DNA of 64,000 nt from Ovis canadensis (lineage: Eukaryota; Chordata; Mammalia; Artiodactyla; Bovidae), in the NCBI RefSeq assembly GCF_042477335.2, contig NC_091247.1, positions 952,501 through 1,016,500 on the forward strand. Direction: 5' to 3'. Position 1 is the first letter of the stretch. Every line of letters starts with the position of its first letter. The notes beneath the pieces were generated by a model. That model was not told where the DNA came from. It searched no databases and saw only the letters and a program-made list of their open reading frames with translations. The translations under genes were made by a program, and so were the position numbers. Of the stretch, positions 22,890 to 33,593 are shown piece after piece.

Positions 22890-24500
22890 TGTCTTCCCAC
22901 GGAGATCAGCGGGGCAGCTGCAGGCCAGACCACATCCTTCCAGCATCCGTCTCTGCCCAACCCCGGCTCAGTCCCCTCAGGACCAGAGCGCCTATCCACC
23001 CCCACCCCTCGCAGTGCTTCCAGGCCAGCTGACAGTGAACCTCAGGCCCACCCCTCTGACCAGACAGGAGGGGCGTGCGGGTGGCCAGAGGTCTGGTGAC
23101 TCTGCCAAGGGGTCGGGCAGCATCCTTGAACCTCAGTTTCCTCATCTGTGCAGAGGCACCAAGAGCACCCCCTGCCCCTCAACAGGGCTGTGCAGGGTTA
23201 AGAAGAAGGCTGGGGGCCGAGCGGGGCCCCTCCTCTCTGCCTGCGCCTGGGGTCCGTACCCCACCCAACTGCTGTCCCCTGCCTGGCCCGCGCCCCAGGC
23301 TGGCGAGGGCTTAGACTTGCCTCTAAGGATGGCCCCTGTCCACGGAGAACACCATGGGTCAGCAGGGGAAGGACAGAGGAAGGAACACGGCGGGGCAGAG
23401 AAGAGACCACGGCGGAGGGTCCAGCCTGTGAACCACCACCCGGTGGCCAGTCCACAGAGGAGAGGCCCATCTTCACTCAGGAAGGATGCACCCCACAACC
23501 ACAAGCCCTCGGTCAGAAACACAGCCACCCTCATGCCCACCTTCTCCACTCGTCCTCCCACCAGCCACCCACCTGCACACCTTGAGCCCTCTGCTCACCC
23601 CCCTTCCCTCCATCCGTCCATCCGCTCAGGGCCCGCCCCCTGCCCCAGCAGGCAGGTCTTCACTGCCTCCTCTGTGTCCGCTGCCTTTCGGGGTCTGGGA
23701 CACAGCGGCGGGCAGAGCAGGCTTGTGTCTGGACAGCCTGAGCTGTTGGAGAGCCAGATGCACACAGAGATATCAAACCGTGACCACAGGAGGCTGTCAC
23801 ACGCTGGGCCCCTGGGGTCTATTACAGGGTCGATCTGGGTCATCAAGGAGGGCTTCCGTCCCAGAACCTGCCTGGTTTCTGCGACACCCTGCTCGGTGGA
23901 CATGTCTGTGGGACCAGGCTCCACCGCCCAGGGATGCTGGAAGGGCTGCTTTCAGAGGAGTTTTAAACCAGCCCCACCCGGAGTTCTCCTGAGGGTAGAT
24001 GCGCCTGGAGGCCAAGGTCAGGCACAGCAGGGGTCTCTCTGGATGCCTGTTGCCCTCTCCTGGGGCCAGTTCCCCCCTGGCTCTGGGGGCACACTACACC
24101 TCCTGGGCGGGTAGATCCTGGGGCACACCGGGAGGAGACTCAGGAAGGGGCGGTGCCCTGGTGCTCAGACTGGGGTTGGTGTCCCGGCTGGCAGGTCTCT
24201 GTCCCGCAGTGTCCCTGTCCCCTCAGCGGCAGGAGGCCCAGCTCCCCTTCCCCAGCCTGGGGCCTCTGTGTCCAGTCCTCCGGGCCTTCTGGGGGCAGAG
24301 AGGGGCCTTTGAGGGCCCCCAGCAAGGAGCTGGAGGATGAGGGGCCTTGTCCTGGGAACCACCCAGTACCGCCCACAAGGACATACAGACACACTCACGC
24401 CCTCGTGCGCACGCCCCTGGTGGGCAGGGGCTGGACACAGGTGCTCCGAAAGCAGCCCCCACCCGGGTGCCTCCCCACCTGCCCCAAGGTCACGGTCGCT
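22890..24500. other. Unassigned GC-rich DNA
   Basis: No supported gene. A 366-codon plus-strand frame (23014-24114) has no domain and overlaps equally open frames. This interval lies beyond the likely 3' end of LCN12. Confidence 0.5.
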
Positions 24501-24527
24501 CACACTCCTAGGCCCCAGCACAGCGCG

Positions 24528-24533
24528 TTTATT
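24528..24533 (-). terminator. LCN12: Candidate poly(A) signal for LCN12
   Basis: TTTATT on the plus strand is AATAAA on the minus strand. It is the first canonical hexamer noticed downstream of the LCN12 coding exons, about 490 bases after the extended stop at 25021. If used, the 3' untranslated region contains the CA-rich tract at 24.7-24.9 kb. Confidence 0.45.
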
Positions 24534-24719
24534 TCATGCTGGGAGTGGAGGCGGGGAGAGTGGGGCAGTGAGGCCGGGTTTGGCGGGGGGTGGGGGGTGA
24601 CGTCATCTTTCAGCAGTTGTCAGGCAGGACTGGCCAGTCTGATGGAGAGACAGAGCCTCGGGATAGAGGGGATAGAGGCCGGAGGGGCCGGGGCAGAGCT
24701 GGGAGGGAAGCTGAGGCAG

Positions 24720-24897
24720 ACACGGAGGCACGCACACACGCACACCCTGACACACGTGCACACACGGACACGTCGACATACAGGAACACACGTGCAAACA
24801 CACGTGCACACACGTACACACAGCAAACCCTGACACACGTGCACACACGCACACTCACGTGCACGCACACACGCACACGCGCACAGTCGCTTTCAGG
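24720..24897. repeat. CA/CG-rich microsatellite
   Basis: CACACACG-type words are interspersed with GTGCACACA, forming a long irregular alternating purine-pyrimidine tract. Confidence 0.85.
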
Positions 24898-25020
24898 AGG
24901 GAAAGGGGAAGAGGCAGGTGGGAGGGACGGAGCAGGGGCTGGGGTGGGGGCCAAGGCACCTCGAGGGGCTGCCCTGCCGCCAGCCTGACCTCCTGGGGGG
25001 GAGTGCCCATGGGGCCAGAC

Positions 25021-27870
25021 TCATTGCAGACCCCCGTGGCCAGGCATGGTGGGTGTGCGGTGGGCGTGCACGTGCTTGTGAGTGAGTGTGTACCTGAGGG
25101 CATCCTCCCTGTGCACGTGTGTATGCATGCGTGCGTGTGTAAGTGGTATATGTTCAAGCATGTGGCTATCACGTGTAAGGGCAGAGGCAGGAAACTCAGG
25201 GGTGATGGGAGGGGCACCTGGCAGGGGAGGGGGGGCCTGGGGGAGGGGGACCCGGGTGGGAAGGGTTGACCTGGCGGAGGGGGACCTGGGGGAGAGGGGT
25301 GACCCGGGGAAGGGGGACCCAGATGGGAGGGGGTGACCTGGGTGTAGAGGGGTGACCTGGGGGAAGGGAGACCCTGGGGGAGGGGGTGGCCCTGGGGAAG
25401 GGGACCCAGGTGGGGAGGAGACCAAGGAGCAGTGAGACCCCCGGTACACACTCAGGCTGAACCCTGGGGTAGCTGGGACCCTACACTTGGGCCCCAAGTG
25501 TGGGCCGGGCTCCCGCAGGGCCCCACAGGGCTCCGAGGCCCCGGGCAGACCCCAGCCGGAGCAGAAGCCCACCTGTCAGGTCCGGGAAGATGATGTTGTC
25601 GTCCGAGAGGCCTTGAGCTCGGACCAGGCAGACGAACTTGTCCAGCAACTGAGTCTGAATGGCCCATATTCTGCCTGGGGGCCGAGGAGCACGGCCTGGC
25701 TTCAGCCACGAGGTGGGGGAGCACAGGCTGGCCTCCCCGCCCCCCGCCCACCCTGACCGGCCGCGCTGGGGCGAGGGGCTCACACAGCAGGCTGACCCTG
25801 AGGACCCACTGCAGGCCCGACTGCTTCCTGGAGAGCAGGAGGGCGAAGGATGCGTAGTCTGTGTCGTACACGTGGATCTCCTCAGGGTCCGCCCCGGGCT
25901 CTGGGGGTGCAGCCTCGTCAGGCCTCCCCACCAGCACCCACAGGCTGCCCCCTCCTCCCCCCGCCCCCCACCCCCCGGCCCCTCACCTCCACTGTGATCC
26001 ACTGAGAACACCCCAGGCTGGGACTGAGAAATAAGCTCGTACGACCAGGTGATACAGCGCTGGCCCCTGGGGAGGGGGACAGGCAGGAAGAAGGTTCCAG
26101 AACCTGGCCAGGCCTTTCCCAGGGGCTGCCCCCAGGTGGACCCACCGGGAGGGCCCACTCACGAGCCCTACGCAGACCTGGGGCTTTGCCCTGTGGAGGG
26201 GGACCTCAGCCCTGGGAGCTCTGATGCCGTGTGGCCCACCCATCTGTGGCCTCGGTCTGGACCATCTGTTGACCATTCCTCGGCCTGGAATCAGACCTGA
26301 AATGCACCCGTGGCGCACGCTCGAGGGACGGTGTTTCTGGGCTGTGACGTGCCTGGGAGAGCTCTGGGTGGGCCCTGGACTTGAGCTGGGAGGCAGGACC
26401 TGGTGCCCTGACCCTGCCAGGCAAACGCACTCGACTGACAGCAACAGCGGAGGCTTCTGGAGGTGGCGTTTGCACTGGGTCCCAGCCCCCGGAGGGATCG
26501 GGAGCGGGTAAGGATTTGGAGACTCCCCGCTGGGGTCTGGCGTGGCTGGGCCTGCACAGAGCCGGGGCAGGGGGGATGCTGTGTGCCCCGGTGCTGGCCT
26601 CCGGGCTTCCTGTCTCATGCCGGGATCCAAGGGCCCCAAGCAAAAGAGATCTCTGGGTGGGTGGGTGGGCGAGGAAGGCCACGGGACCTGCTGGAGGAGC
26701 TGCCCGGGTAAGGAAGCCTTGTGGCTTCCCCACCTCCAGGGGGGCTGTGCAGCCCCAGGGGACCCCAGGGCTGTCCATCAAGCCTCCCCACTTCTCCCCA
26801 GCCAGTCACCCCGGCCGGTCCACCACAGTGCCTGTCGCCCTGGACAACACAGCAACAGGTCCAGGGGAATGCAGGACTCAAGAAGAGCCGACCAGACACC
26901 ATGGCCAGGCCGGCCTGGATGTTTCTTCTGTTCTGGAATTTTGGTCCTGAGGAGGTCAGTGTAAGCCACCATGTTATCCCTGTGAGGGGAGAACCTGTCT
27001 GAACGGAAGTCTAGGGCAGGCAGAGCTGAGAGGAGGAGAGGGAGGGGGGTGAGGAGCCTCTGATCACAGTGTCTTGAGATCCTGGATCCCGTGGAACCTG
27101 GCATCCACCAGCCTTGGGCTCTCCTGAGTCTGTGATCTAGTCCGTGCCACCCCTCTTTTGAAGACGGCCCCCCAGACCCGGGTGAGGTTGTTAGCAGCTC
27201 GTGCTGGACATCAAGTTAGGAGGAAGGCCCTGGGAGAGTGCGGCCGGAGCCCTCGGCGGAGCTGCCACGGAAGCATCGGCCTCTGAGGGTCTGGGCCCCA
27301 GCCCCTCACTCACCGGAACATGGCGTATGCCACTTCTAAGCGGTTGTTTTTGTTTAGCGTGAACGTCGCCGTGAAAGGGCTCAGCAGGGACCTGTCTGCT
27401 ACCGTGTGGGTGTTGCCTGCCAGGCCGAGGACAAACCACTCCCCCTGGAACTGCAAGGGGCTGGGGGTAGGCAGGGGCCGGGCAACGGCTACCGGTGTTC
27501 GTTCATGCCCGCAGGAGCCCGAGAGAGCCCGGGCCCAGCAGGGACTGTGACACTGGCCCGGGGGCCTCTCTGTGCAGGGGGACTGAGACATTCCCCACAA
27601 CTCCGCAGGGAGAGGTGGGGACTACGGGGGAGTCTAGGGTTCTCTGCTGCTGGAGGCCAGGGGTCTCCATGGCAGGGGTGCCCAGAGAGCTGGCTTGGCT
27701 GACTCCCCGCACCCGGGCCTGGCGGGCACCTCCCGTCCCTTCCCGGCCCTGACCTTGCTGTCCTCGAAACTGTGCAGAACGGAGGTGGGGGCTGCCCGGG
27801 AGTGTGGGTTCTGGCCCTGGAGGGCTCTCGGCAGGTACAGAAGCACCCACAGAGCCACCCACAGGCCCAT
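25021..27870 (-). CDS. LCN12: Lipocalin 12, with an apparently extended C terminus
   Basis: Secreted lipocalin; human LCN12 is epididymal and described as binding retinoids (from memory). Exons, all with GT-AG borders: 27754-27870, 27314-27450, 25987-26066, 25784-25900, 25573-25674, 25021-25463. The start was chosen at 27868-27870 because it leads straight into a signal peptide (about residues 1-19, MGLWVALWVLLYL...). Exon 2 has the GEW motif (42-44), exon 4 the TDY motif (125-127), exon 5 RAQGLSDDN. Cys89 is the usual first disulfide partner. The last exon reads GFSLSVYRGSHC and then stays open for about 135 further residues through a GC-rich minisatellite, giving 331 residues against about 192 in human. 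The human protein ends, as recalled, S-V-C-stop, so the terminal Cys and stop appear replaced (Tyr, Arg); Cys196 is a possible substitute. Exons 1-5 are secure, the last is not. Confidence 0.85.
25190..25440. repeat. LCN12: G-rich minisatellite (GGGGGACCTGGG-like)
   Basis: Irregular repeats of GGGGGACCYGG and GGGGTGACCTGGG with period near 20 bp. On the minus strand this is the proline/serine/glycine-rich segment through which the extended LCN12 frame runs. Confidence 0.8.
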
Positions 27871-27930
27871 CCCAGCAGGGACGGGGCGGGACGCGCCACC
27901 GGTGCTGCTGACCCCAGGCTCACCCACCTC

Positions 27931-27936
27931 TTTATC
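27931..27936 (-). promoter_or_regulatory. LCN12: TATA-like element upstream of LCN12
   Basis: TTTATC on the plus strand gives GATAAAG on the minus strand, about 60 bases upstream of the LCN12 start codon. A start of transcription about 30 bases downstream would give a 5' untranslated region of roughly 35 bases. This placement is inference. Confidence 0.45.
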
Positions 27937-27989
27937 TGCCGGCGGGGCGGGCGCCCCTCCCTAGGGGTGTGACCCCACGACGTCCTCCT

Positions 27990-29110
27990 CAGAACCAGGC
28001 TGGGGGTGGGCTCCAGGGGCGGGGCCCAATCAGGCCCTGCCCACCAGAGATGGGGGTGTCTGGGTCACAGCCTGGACAGCGTGGGAAGCCAATGGGGTAG
28101 GTGGGGTGCCACTGGGTCCAACCCTCCCCGGGAGGCCCCTGAGCCAGCCTCCCGGGCTCGGCCGCCCCTTGCCTCCTCCGGGGGCCTCCCCACACTGGCC
28201 CAGCTGCACCAGGCAGAGGACAGAATGCTCTGCTCCAGGCGGGAGCCCAGGGGTCGGGGTCAAGGCCAGGGTGTTCTCACTCTGGAACAGGCAGGGTAGC
28301 AGGAGGCTCCACAGCCCGAGGCCAAAGCGGGGCCAGAACAGGGCTGGGGGGACCTGGGTCACCGCCCGGGAGGCGGGCAGGGGAGGAGGGGGCAGGGAAG
28401 GCCGGCGGCGGTGGGGGGCGGCCCCACACCCTGGTCCTGGGGGCTGGAGGGCAGCTGTGGAGGGCATGGGTGGCCTCAGACACCCCTGAGGGAGGACAGA
28501 ACTGGGCACTGGGTGCTGGGCTCCGTCAGACATGGGAAGGACCTGTACTCGATCCCCGAGCTCGCCCTGGGCCACCTCCGCCCACCCTTGGCCTCCGGGC
28601 CCGAGGCTTCAGGCCTTGGCTCAGTCCCAGGCCGCCTCCTCTCCTCTGGGAAGGGCCTGGCCCTGGTTGGGTCCTTCCTCCCAGCTAGATGGGGTAGGAC
28701 GGGGGATCTGGGGGCCCTGCCTTGACCTCCCTGGGCCTGGCTGGTTAGCACAGGTCTTCTGCTCAGGGACTCTGGCCTCAGTGACCTGGTGGTCAACCTC
28801 CCAAAGGACCCATCATGCTCCGCCTAAGCCGGGGGGCAGCCCCAGCCCCTCTGAAAGCTCTTACCCTACGCCCCTGACCCCACCGGGCCCTAAACCCGGC
28901 CAAGGTAGCGCCTGGCCTCCCGGGCTGGGGGTGCTCTGCCGCGCCAGGCCCAGCCATCCGGCCAACGGGGCCCTCCGGGGGGACGGGGCGGCGGTCAGCA
29001 GCGTGTCAGAATGGGACAGCCCGCCCCCCAAGTGCTGTGTGACCGTCGGGCCTTCCGTGGTCAGCTCCTGCAGCGGCGGAGGCCAGACGGGGCCTCCACC
29101 CCCAACCCAG
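27990..29110. other. Intergenic DNA upstream of LCN12
   Basis: No exon or repeat family recognised. Open frames on both strands look compositional. Confidence 0.5.
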
Positions 29111-29119
29111 GCCTGAGTG

Positions 29120-30015
29120 GAGCCCCAGGCCCAGGGCTCCCCCCGGCCCCCCCCAGCCCTGTCCCCCTACCACAGGCTCTATCCCCACTGCAGGCCCTGT
29201 CCCCCCGAGGCCCTGTCCGCCCCAGGCTCTGTCCCCTCCAGGCCCTGTCCCTCGACAGGGCCTGTCCCTTCCAGGCCCTGCCCGCCCCCTGCAGGCCCTG
29301 TCCCCCAACCAGGCTCTGTCCCCCCCGCAGGCCCTGTCCCCCTCCAGGCCCTGCCTGACCCTGCAGGCCCTGTCCCCCCCCCCCAGGCTCTGTCCCCTCC
29401 AGGCCCTGCCTGACCCCGCAGGCCCTGTCCCCCTCGCAGGCCCTGTCCCCCCCCGCAGGCCCTGTCCCCCCACTGCAGGCTCTGTCCCCCCACTGCAGGC
29501 TCTGTCCCCCCACTGCAGGCTCTGTCCCCTCCAGGCCCTGCCTGACCCCGCAGGCCCTGTCCCCCCCGCAGGCCCTGTCCCCCCCGCAGGCCCTGTCCCC
29601 CCCGCAGGCCCTGTCCCCCCACTGCAGGCTCTGTCCCCCCACTGCAGGCCCTGTCCCCCCACTGCAGGCTCTGTCCCCCCCGCAGGCCCTGTCCCCCCAC
29701 TGCAGGCTCTGTCCCCCCCGCAGGCCCTGTTCCCCCCCAGGCCCTGTCCCCTCCAGGCCCTGCCTGACCCCGCAGGCCCTGTCCCCCCCGCAGGCCCTGT
29801 CCCCCCCGCAGGCCCTGTCCCCCAACAGGGCCTGTCCCCTCCAGGCCCTGTCCCCCCCGCAGGCCCTGTCCCCCAACAGGGCCTGTCCCCTCCAGGCCCT
29901 GCCTGACCCCGCAGGCCCTGTCCCCCCCGCAGGCCCTGTCCCCCCCGCAGGCCCTGTCCCCCCACTGCAGGCTCTGTCCCCCCACTGCAGGCTCTGTCCC
30001 CGCTGCAGGCAGGGC
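29120..30015. repeat. Large GC-rich minisatellite, 18-21-bp unit (GCAGGCCCTGTCCCCCC)
   Basis: About 45 units of GCAGGCCCTGTCCCCCC and variants (CACTGCAGGCTCTGTCC, CTCCAGGCCCTGCCTGACC) fill nearly 900 bp between LCN12 and C8G. Blocks of several variants recur in the same order (for example TCCAGGCCCTGCCTGACC followed by CGCAGGCCCTGTCCCC units at about 29399, 29529, 29753 and 29893), so higher-order repeats exist. The minus strand has a GGG-or-longer run in nearly every unit. Glycine/glutamine-rich frames up to 400 codons on the minus strand result from this repeat. Confidence 0.95.
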
Positions 30016-30213
30016 GGCCTCCTCCACGTGTAGACACAGCAGAGTAGGAGCACTGCTGCAGGGGAGTGGGAAGGGTGAGTGAGCCCCCCTGAAGCCCTCT
30101 CACAAGCTGGGGGACATGTGGCCCTCTCCCCACACGCAGGGGCCTGGCCCGCCGTCCACCGGAGCTCCTCGGGGGCAGGGGCAGAAGGTGTCCACCAGGA
30201 AGCACCGAGCACA

Positions 30214-30345
30214 GGGCGTGCCCTGGTGGCCCAGTGGTTCGAATTCCCGGCTTTCACTGCCACGGCCCGGGTTCAGTCCCTGGTCTGGGAACTCCCGCCA
30301 GCTGCGTGGCCAGAAAACGCAGAGCGCCCGCTGGCGCTGCATCCT
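30214..30345 (+). mobile_element. tRNA-derived SINE fragment
   Basis: CGTGCCCTGGTGGCCCAGTG, GGTTCAGTCCCTGGTCTGGG and GCTGCGTGGCCAGAAAACGC match the head of CHR-type ruminant SINEs. The body and tail are lost. Confidence 0.8.
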
Positions 30346-30645
30346 CTGTGGGAATGAGGCACTGGAGGCTGGGGCGCGGCAGCCTCATCCCTGTGGGGCT
30401 GGGGGGTCTGAGTCAGGCGTGTGTGGCCTTTCCAGGCTCCCTGACCAAGACTGCCAGTCAAAGTTCCCCAAGTTTTTCAAGGTTTCTCTTCCTGATAAGA
30501 TTCTCCGGGCAAGAGTGCTGGGGTGTGTTGCCATGCCCTGCTCCGGGGGATCCTCCCCCACCCCAGGCCTGAGCAGCCCGATAAAAAGCCAACTCTTACG
30601 ATTAAAAGGCAAAGCTCAACCATAATTGAGAAACACCTTTACACA

Positions 30646-30872
30646 AAACGACTCAGGGCTCCCCAGGTGCCGCGGCGGTGAAGACTCCACCTGCCGTTGC
30701 ACACGCGGGTCTGACCCCTTGGTCGAGCAGGCCCCTGAAGAAGGAAGCGGCAACCCACTCCACCACTCCTGCCTGGGAAACACCAGGGGCAGAGGAGCCT
30801 GGAGGGCTGCAGTCCGTGGGGTCGCACGTGTCCGCAGTCGGACGTGACCGAGGGTGCGCGTAAAAACGACTT
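30646..30872 (+). mobile_element. Bov-tA SINE
   Basis: The head contains GGGCTCCCCAGGTGCCGC and GACTCCACCTGCCG. The body contains GCGGCAACCCACTCCACCAC, GGGGCAGAGGAGCCTGG and CAGTCCGTGGGGTCGCA. The copy is diverged. Confidence 0.85.
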
Positions 30873-30914
30873 GTCTAGAGCGACTGTCGCAACTGGATTC
30901 TGAAAACAGTTCTT

Positions 30915-31090
30915 TAAAAAGCGTATTTGGCTGTGCTGGGTCTCGTGGCCGCCAGGATCTTCAATTTTCACTGAGGCACGAGGGATCTTTAGTTTCAGCG
31001 TGTGGGATCTGGTCCTCCGACCCGGGATCGAACCTGGGCCTCCTGCGTTGGGAGCAGTCTTAGCCACCGGAGCACCAGGAAAGTCCCTAG
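30915..31090 (-). mobile_element. tRNA-derived SINE (CHR-like)
   Basis: The plus strand shows TTGGCTGTGCTGGGTCTCGT, GTGTGGGATCTGGTCCTCCG, CGGGATCGAACCTGGGC and CACCGGAGCACCAGGAAAGT, the reverse complement of a CHR-type SINE from tail to head. Confidence 0.82.
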
Positions 31091-31096
31091 TTTTTT

Positions 31097-31252
31097 AAAC
31101 TTTAGAGGAGAAGGGGGCGACAGAGGAGGAAATGGCTGGAGGGCGTCACGGACTCGAAGGCCATGAGCTGGAGCAAGCTCCGGGAGATGGTGGACAGGGA
31201 AGCCTGGTGTGCCGCGGTCCATGGGGTCGTAAAAAGTCGGGCACGACTGAGC
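31097..31252 (+). mobile_element. BovB LINE 3'-end fragment
   Basis: GAGAAGGGGGCGACAGAGGA, AAATGGCTGGAGGGCGTCAC, CAAGCTCCGGGAGATGGTGG and CGGGCACGACTGAGCGC form the last part of the BovB ORF and its 3' end in forward orientation. Confidence 0.87.
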
Positions 31253-31259
31253 GCGCCTA

Positions 31260-33470
31260 AAGATGACTCAGCCAGAAGTACAGCTGCTCTACCTTGCAAG
31301 CGTAGCCAGAGCTCATCACACGTTTCAGTGAAAACAAAATACAGTGTGGCTGCAGCGCTCGCTCCGGTGTCCCCGGCCCTCAGCTCCGTGTAACAGCTGG
31401 GGCTGGGCTGGGCTGCCCTCGAGAGGTCCTGGCGCAGCCCCCGGACCCCCAGCCCTGCTGGAAGCACCCTTACTTCCCCAGAAGCCCGAGGAGGCTCTAG
31501 GGAGCCTGGCCTCCTGCCCGCAGCCGCCCACACTCAGGGCAGAGACCCTCCTTCCTGCCTGGGCACGTGCAGCCAGGCCTGCGGGGGCCTCTGGGCACTG
31601 CCAGCTCGGAGCCACAGCCCGGGTGACGGGGTGCCCAGCTTGGCAGGGTCGTTGCCTTTCCCGTTCCCGCCAGCCCCATTTGCCTGCCCAGCTGGGAGTC
31701 TAGCACCAAGGGACATGGTCCCTGCCTACTGTGGACACTGGGCCCTGCAGGCTGTGGGCTCCTCCCAGCAACCGCACCCTCTGCCCAGGTCTGGACGGAT
31801 CCGCAGGGGGAGGAGGGAGGTGGGCACGCGGAGGTGGGCCCAGGGGTCTCCGACACTGCTCTCCAGGGACCAGATGGAGGTCCCTCCTGTTCGTGGCCTG
31901 CAGCTCACCCAGGGCGCCTGGCCTCCCTGCAGCCCAGGTGGGGAGGCGGGGCGGGCGTCCACCTCGCTGCGCCCACTCTACTTCTCCAGTGTCGGGGTGT
32001 GGCAGGCCCTGGACTTCGGCCTCCAGGGGCAGGGGCCTGGCACGCAGCGGGCACTGGGCAGACAGAGCCTCCCTGGACTAGGCGGCTTTGGCCAAGCTGA
32101 GGCCCACTCCCTGACCTCCTGCCCCGGCCTGGCACCAGCCTGGGGGTTGCCATTTACCCTCAAGCCTCCCCAAGTCCTCTTGAGGGGGACTGCCCCTCCT
32201 CCTCATGGGGGGCACAGTGGGACGGGGTAGGCTGGGCAGTGTGTGTCAGGCACAGCTGTCTTCAATGCCCCGGGGACGACTAGCAGCCATCACATAGGCC
32301 AGGCTCTCACCTGCCATGGGGTGCTGTGCGGGGAAGAAGGCCAGCCTCCTGTGGGGGTGGGCGGGGGTCTGGGGGCCCATCAGAGCGCGGGCGGGTGGGC
32401 CTGGGGCAGCTGGAACTGGCCCACATCCTCCTCGGCTTCACAGGATGGGCCAGGGGGCAAGCTCTCACTGGTGGGCCCGGAGCTGGGTGCCCCCCGCCAC
32501 CAGTAGGCCTGGCAGGGGTGGGGCAGAGGCCCCATCAGAGCTCCTGCCCTTCCGTCTCTGCTTCTCGGGGGTCCGCACCACGGGTTTTTTCTTTGGTGTC
32601 CTCTCCGCTGTCAGGGACACGGGTGAGGGTCCCAGGAAGCTTGACCGGGACCCACATGTGTGGAGGGCGCTGGGAGAGGCCCCGTCCCCACACTTGACCT
32701 TCTGCCAACAGCCTGTGGTCGCACGGAGGAGCCCCTCCAGGCAGAGGCTGGGGGGCGTCCCCAGACCTCAGGGCTCCCACCTTCTGGAAAGTTCTCCCCT
32801 ACAGGCCAGAGACCATCTCGTGGTCCCTCGCGGCTGGTAACCTTGGGCAGACCCTGGGTGTGGGCTCCTGGGGGCCACCCCATCTGTCCTGAGCCCCTCT
32901 CCCGGGCACTCTGGGCCCCCTGCTGGCCCACCCATGTGGTCTCCCCCAGGGGTGCCTGCTGCTCGCCGCCACGCACGGACTCGCCCCTGGGGGCAGTCCT
33001 GTGCCCTGCTGGCCTGGTCCACCCCTAGAGCGGCCGTGAGGGCCACGCAGCCTCCCAGGGGCCCTTTCTGCCTCAGCCACGGGTCCCTGGGGCTCTGGGC
33101 CCTGCCTCCCAGGAGGGATCTCAGGAGGAGGCAAGCAGGAGCCCTGCAGGGAGGGCTCTGGAGAAGGCCGGGGTGTCTGACCAGCAGGACGGCCCAGCGG
33201 GGTCACGGGGTAGGCCTGCTCAGAGCCAGGGAGCAGGAGAGACAGGTGCCAACACAGCTCGGGGGTCAGAGCAGGGGACACTGGGGTCCGAGGGCAGGGT
33301 GCCAGGTGCCCTAGGCCATGGCCAGGAGCCGTTCCCCTCCCCCACCACCCTGGGGAGGGCTCGGCACCAGGAGGTGGGCCCCCGCCCTCCAGCCCATCAG
33401 GGAAGCAGAACAGGTGGGCAGACGCCCCGGCGGGGTTCCGTCGTGGAAAGGAAGAGGCAGCAGCTGAGGC
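31260..33470. other. Intergenic DNA downstream of C8G
   Basis: No gene, RNA or repeat family recognised. Several open frames on both strands, none with a domain. Confidence 0.5.
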
Positions 33471-33477
33471 TGCAGCG

Positions 33478-33483
33478 TTTAAT
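33478..33483 (-). terminator. C8G: Poly(A) signal of C8G (ATTAAA)
   Basis: TTTAAT on the plus strand reads ATTAAA on the minus strand, about 110 bases after the C8G stop codon. ATTAAA is the commonest variant hexamer, and the position fits a short 3' untranslated region. Confidence 0.75.
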
Positions 33484-33593
33484 GAGAGCCCACGGAGCTC
33501 CCGGGGGAGGGGCAGCTTCCGGGGGGCGGTGGACGAGGGGTGGCAGGTCTAGCTCCAGGCCGGCTCCTTCGTTGCACAGGGCAGCCGCCCGCC

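Noticed and set aside
23014-24114. 366-codon plus-strand frame
   Set aside because: Biased composition, no domain, equally open frames overlapping, ends before the LCN12 3' region. Treated as non-coding.
1-25000. PTGDS or another lipocalin left of LCN12
   Set aside because: Human synteny predicts PTGDS on this side, but no GxW/TDY exon pair with splice sites was found. It probably lies beyond the window.
29006-30263. Two 400-codon minus-strand frames made of GGQGLRGGQ-type repeats
   Set aside because: They are translations of the 18-21-bp minisatellite in more than one frame and have no signal peptide or conserved ends.
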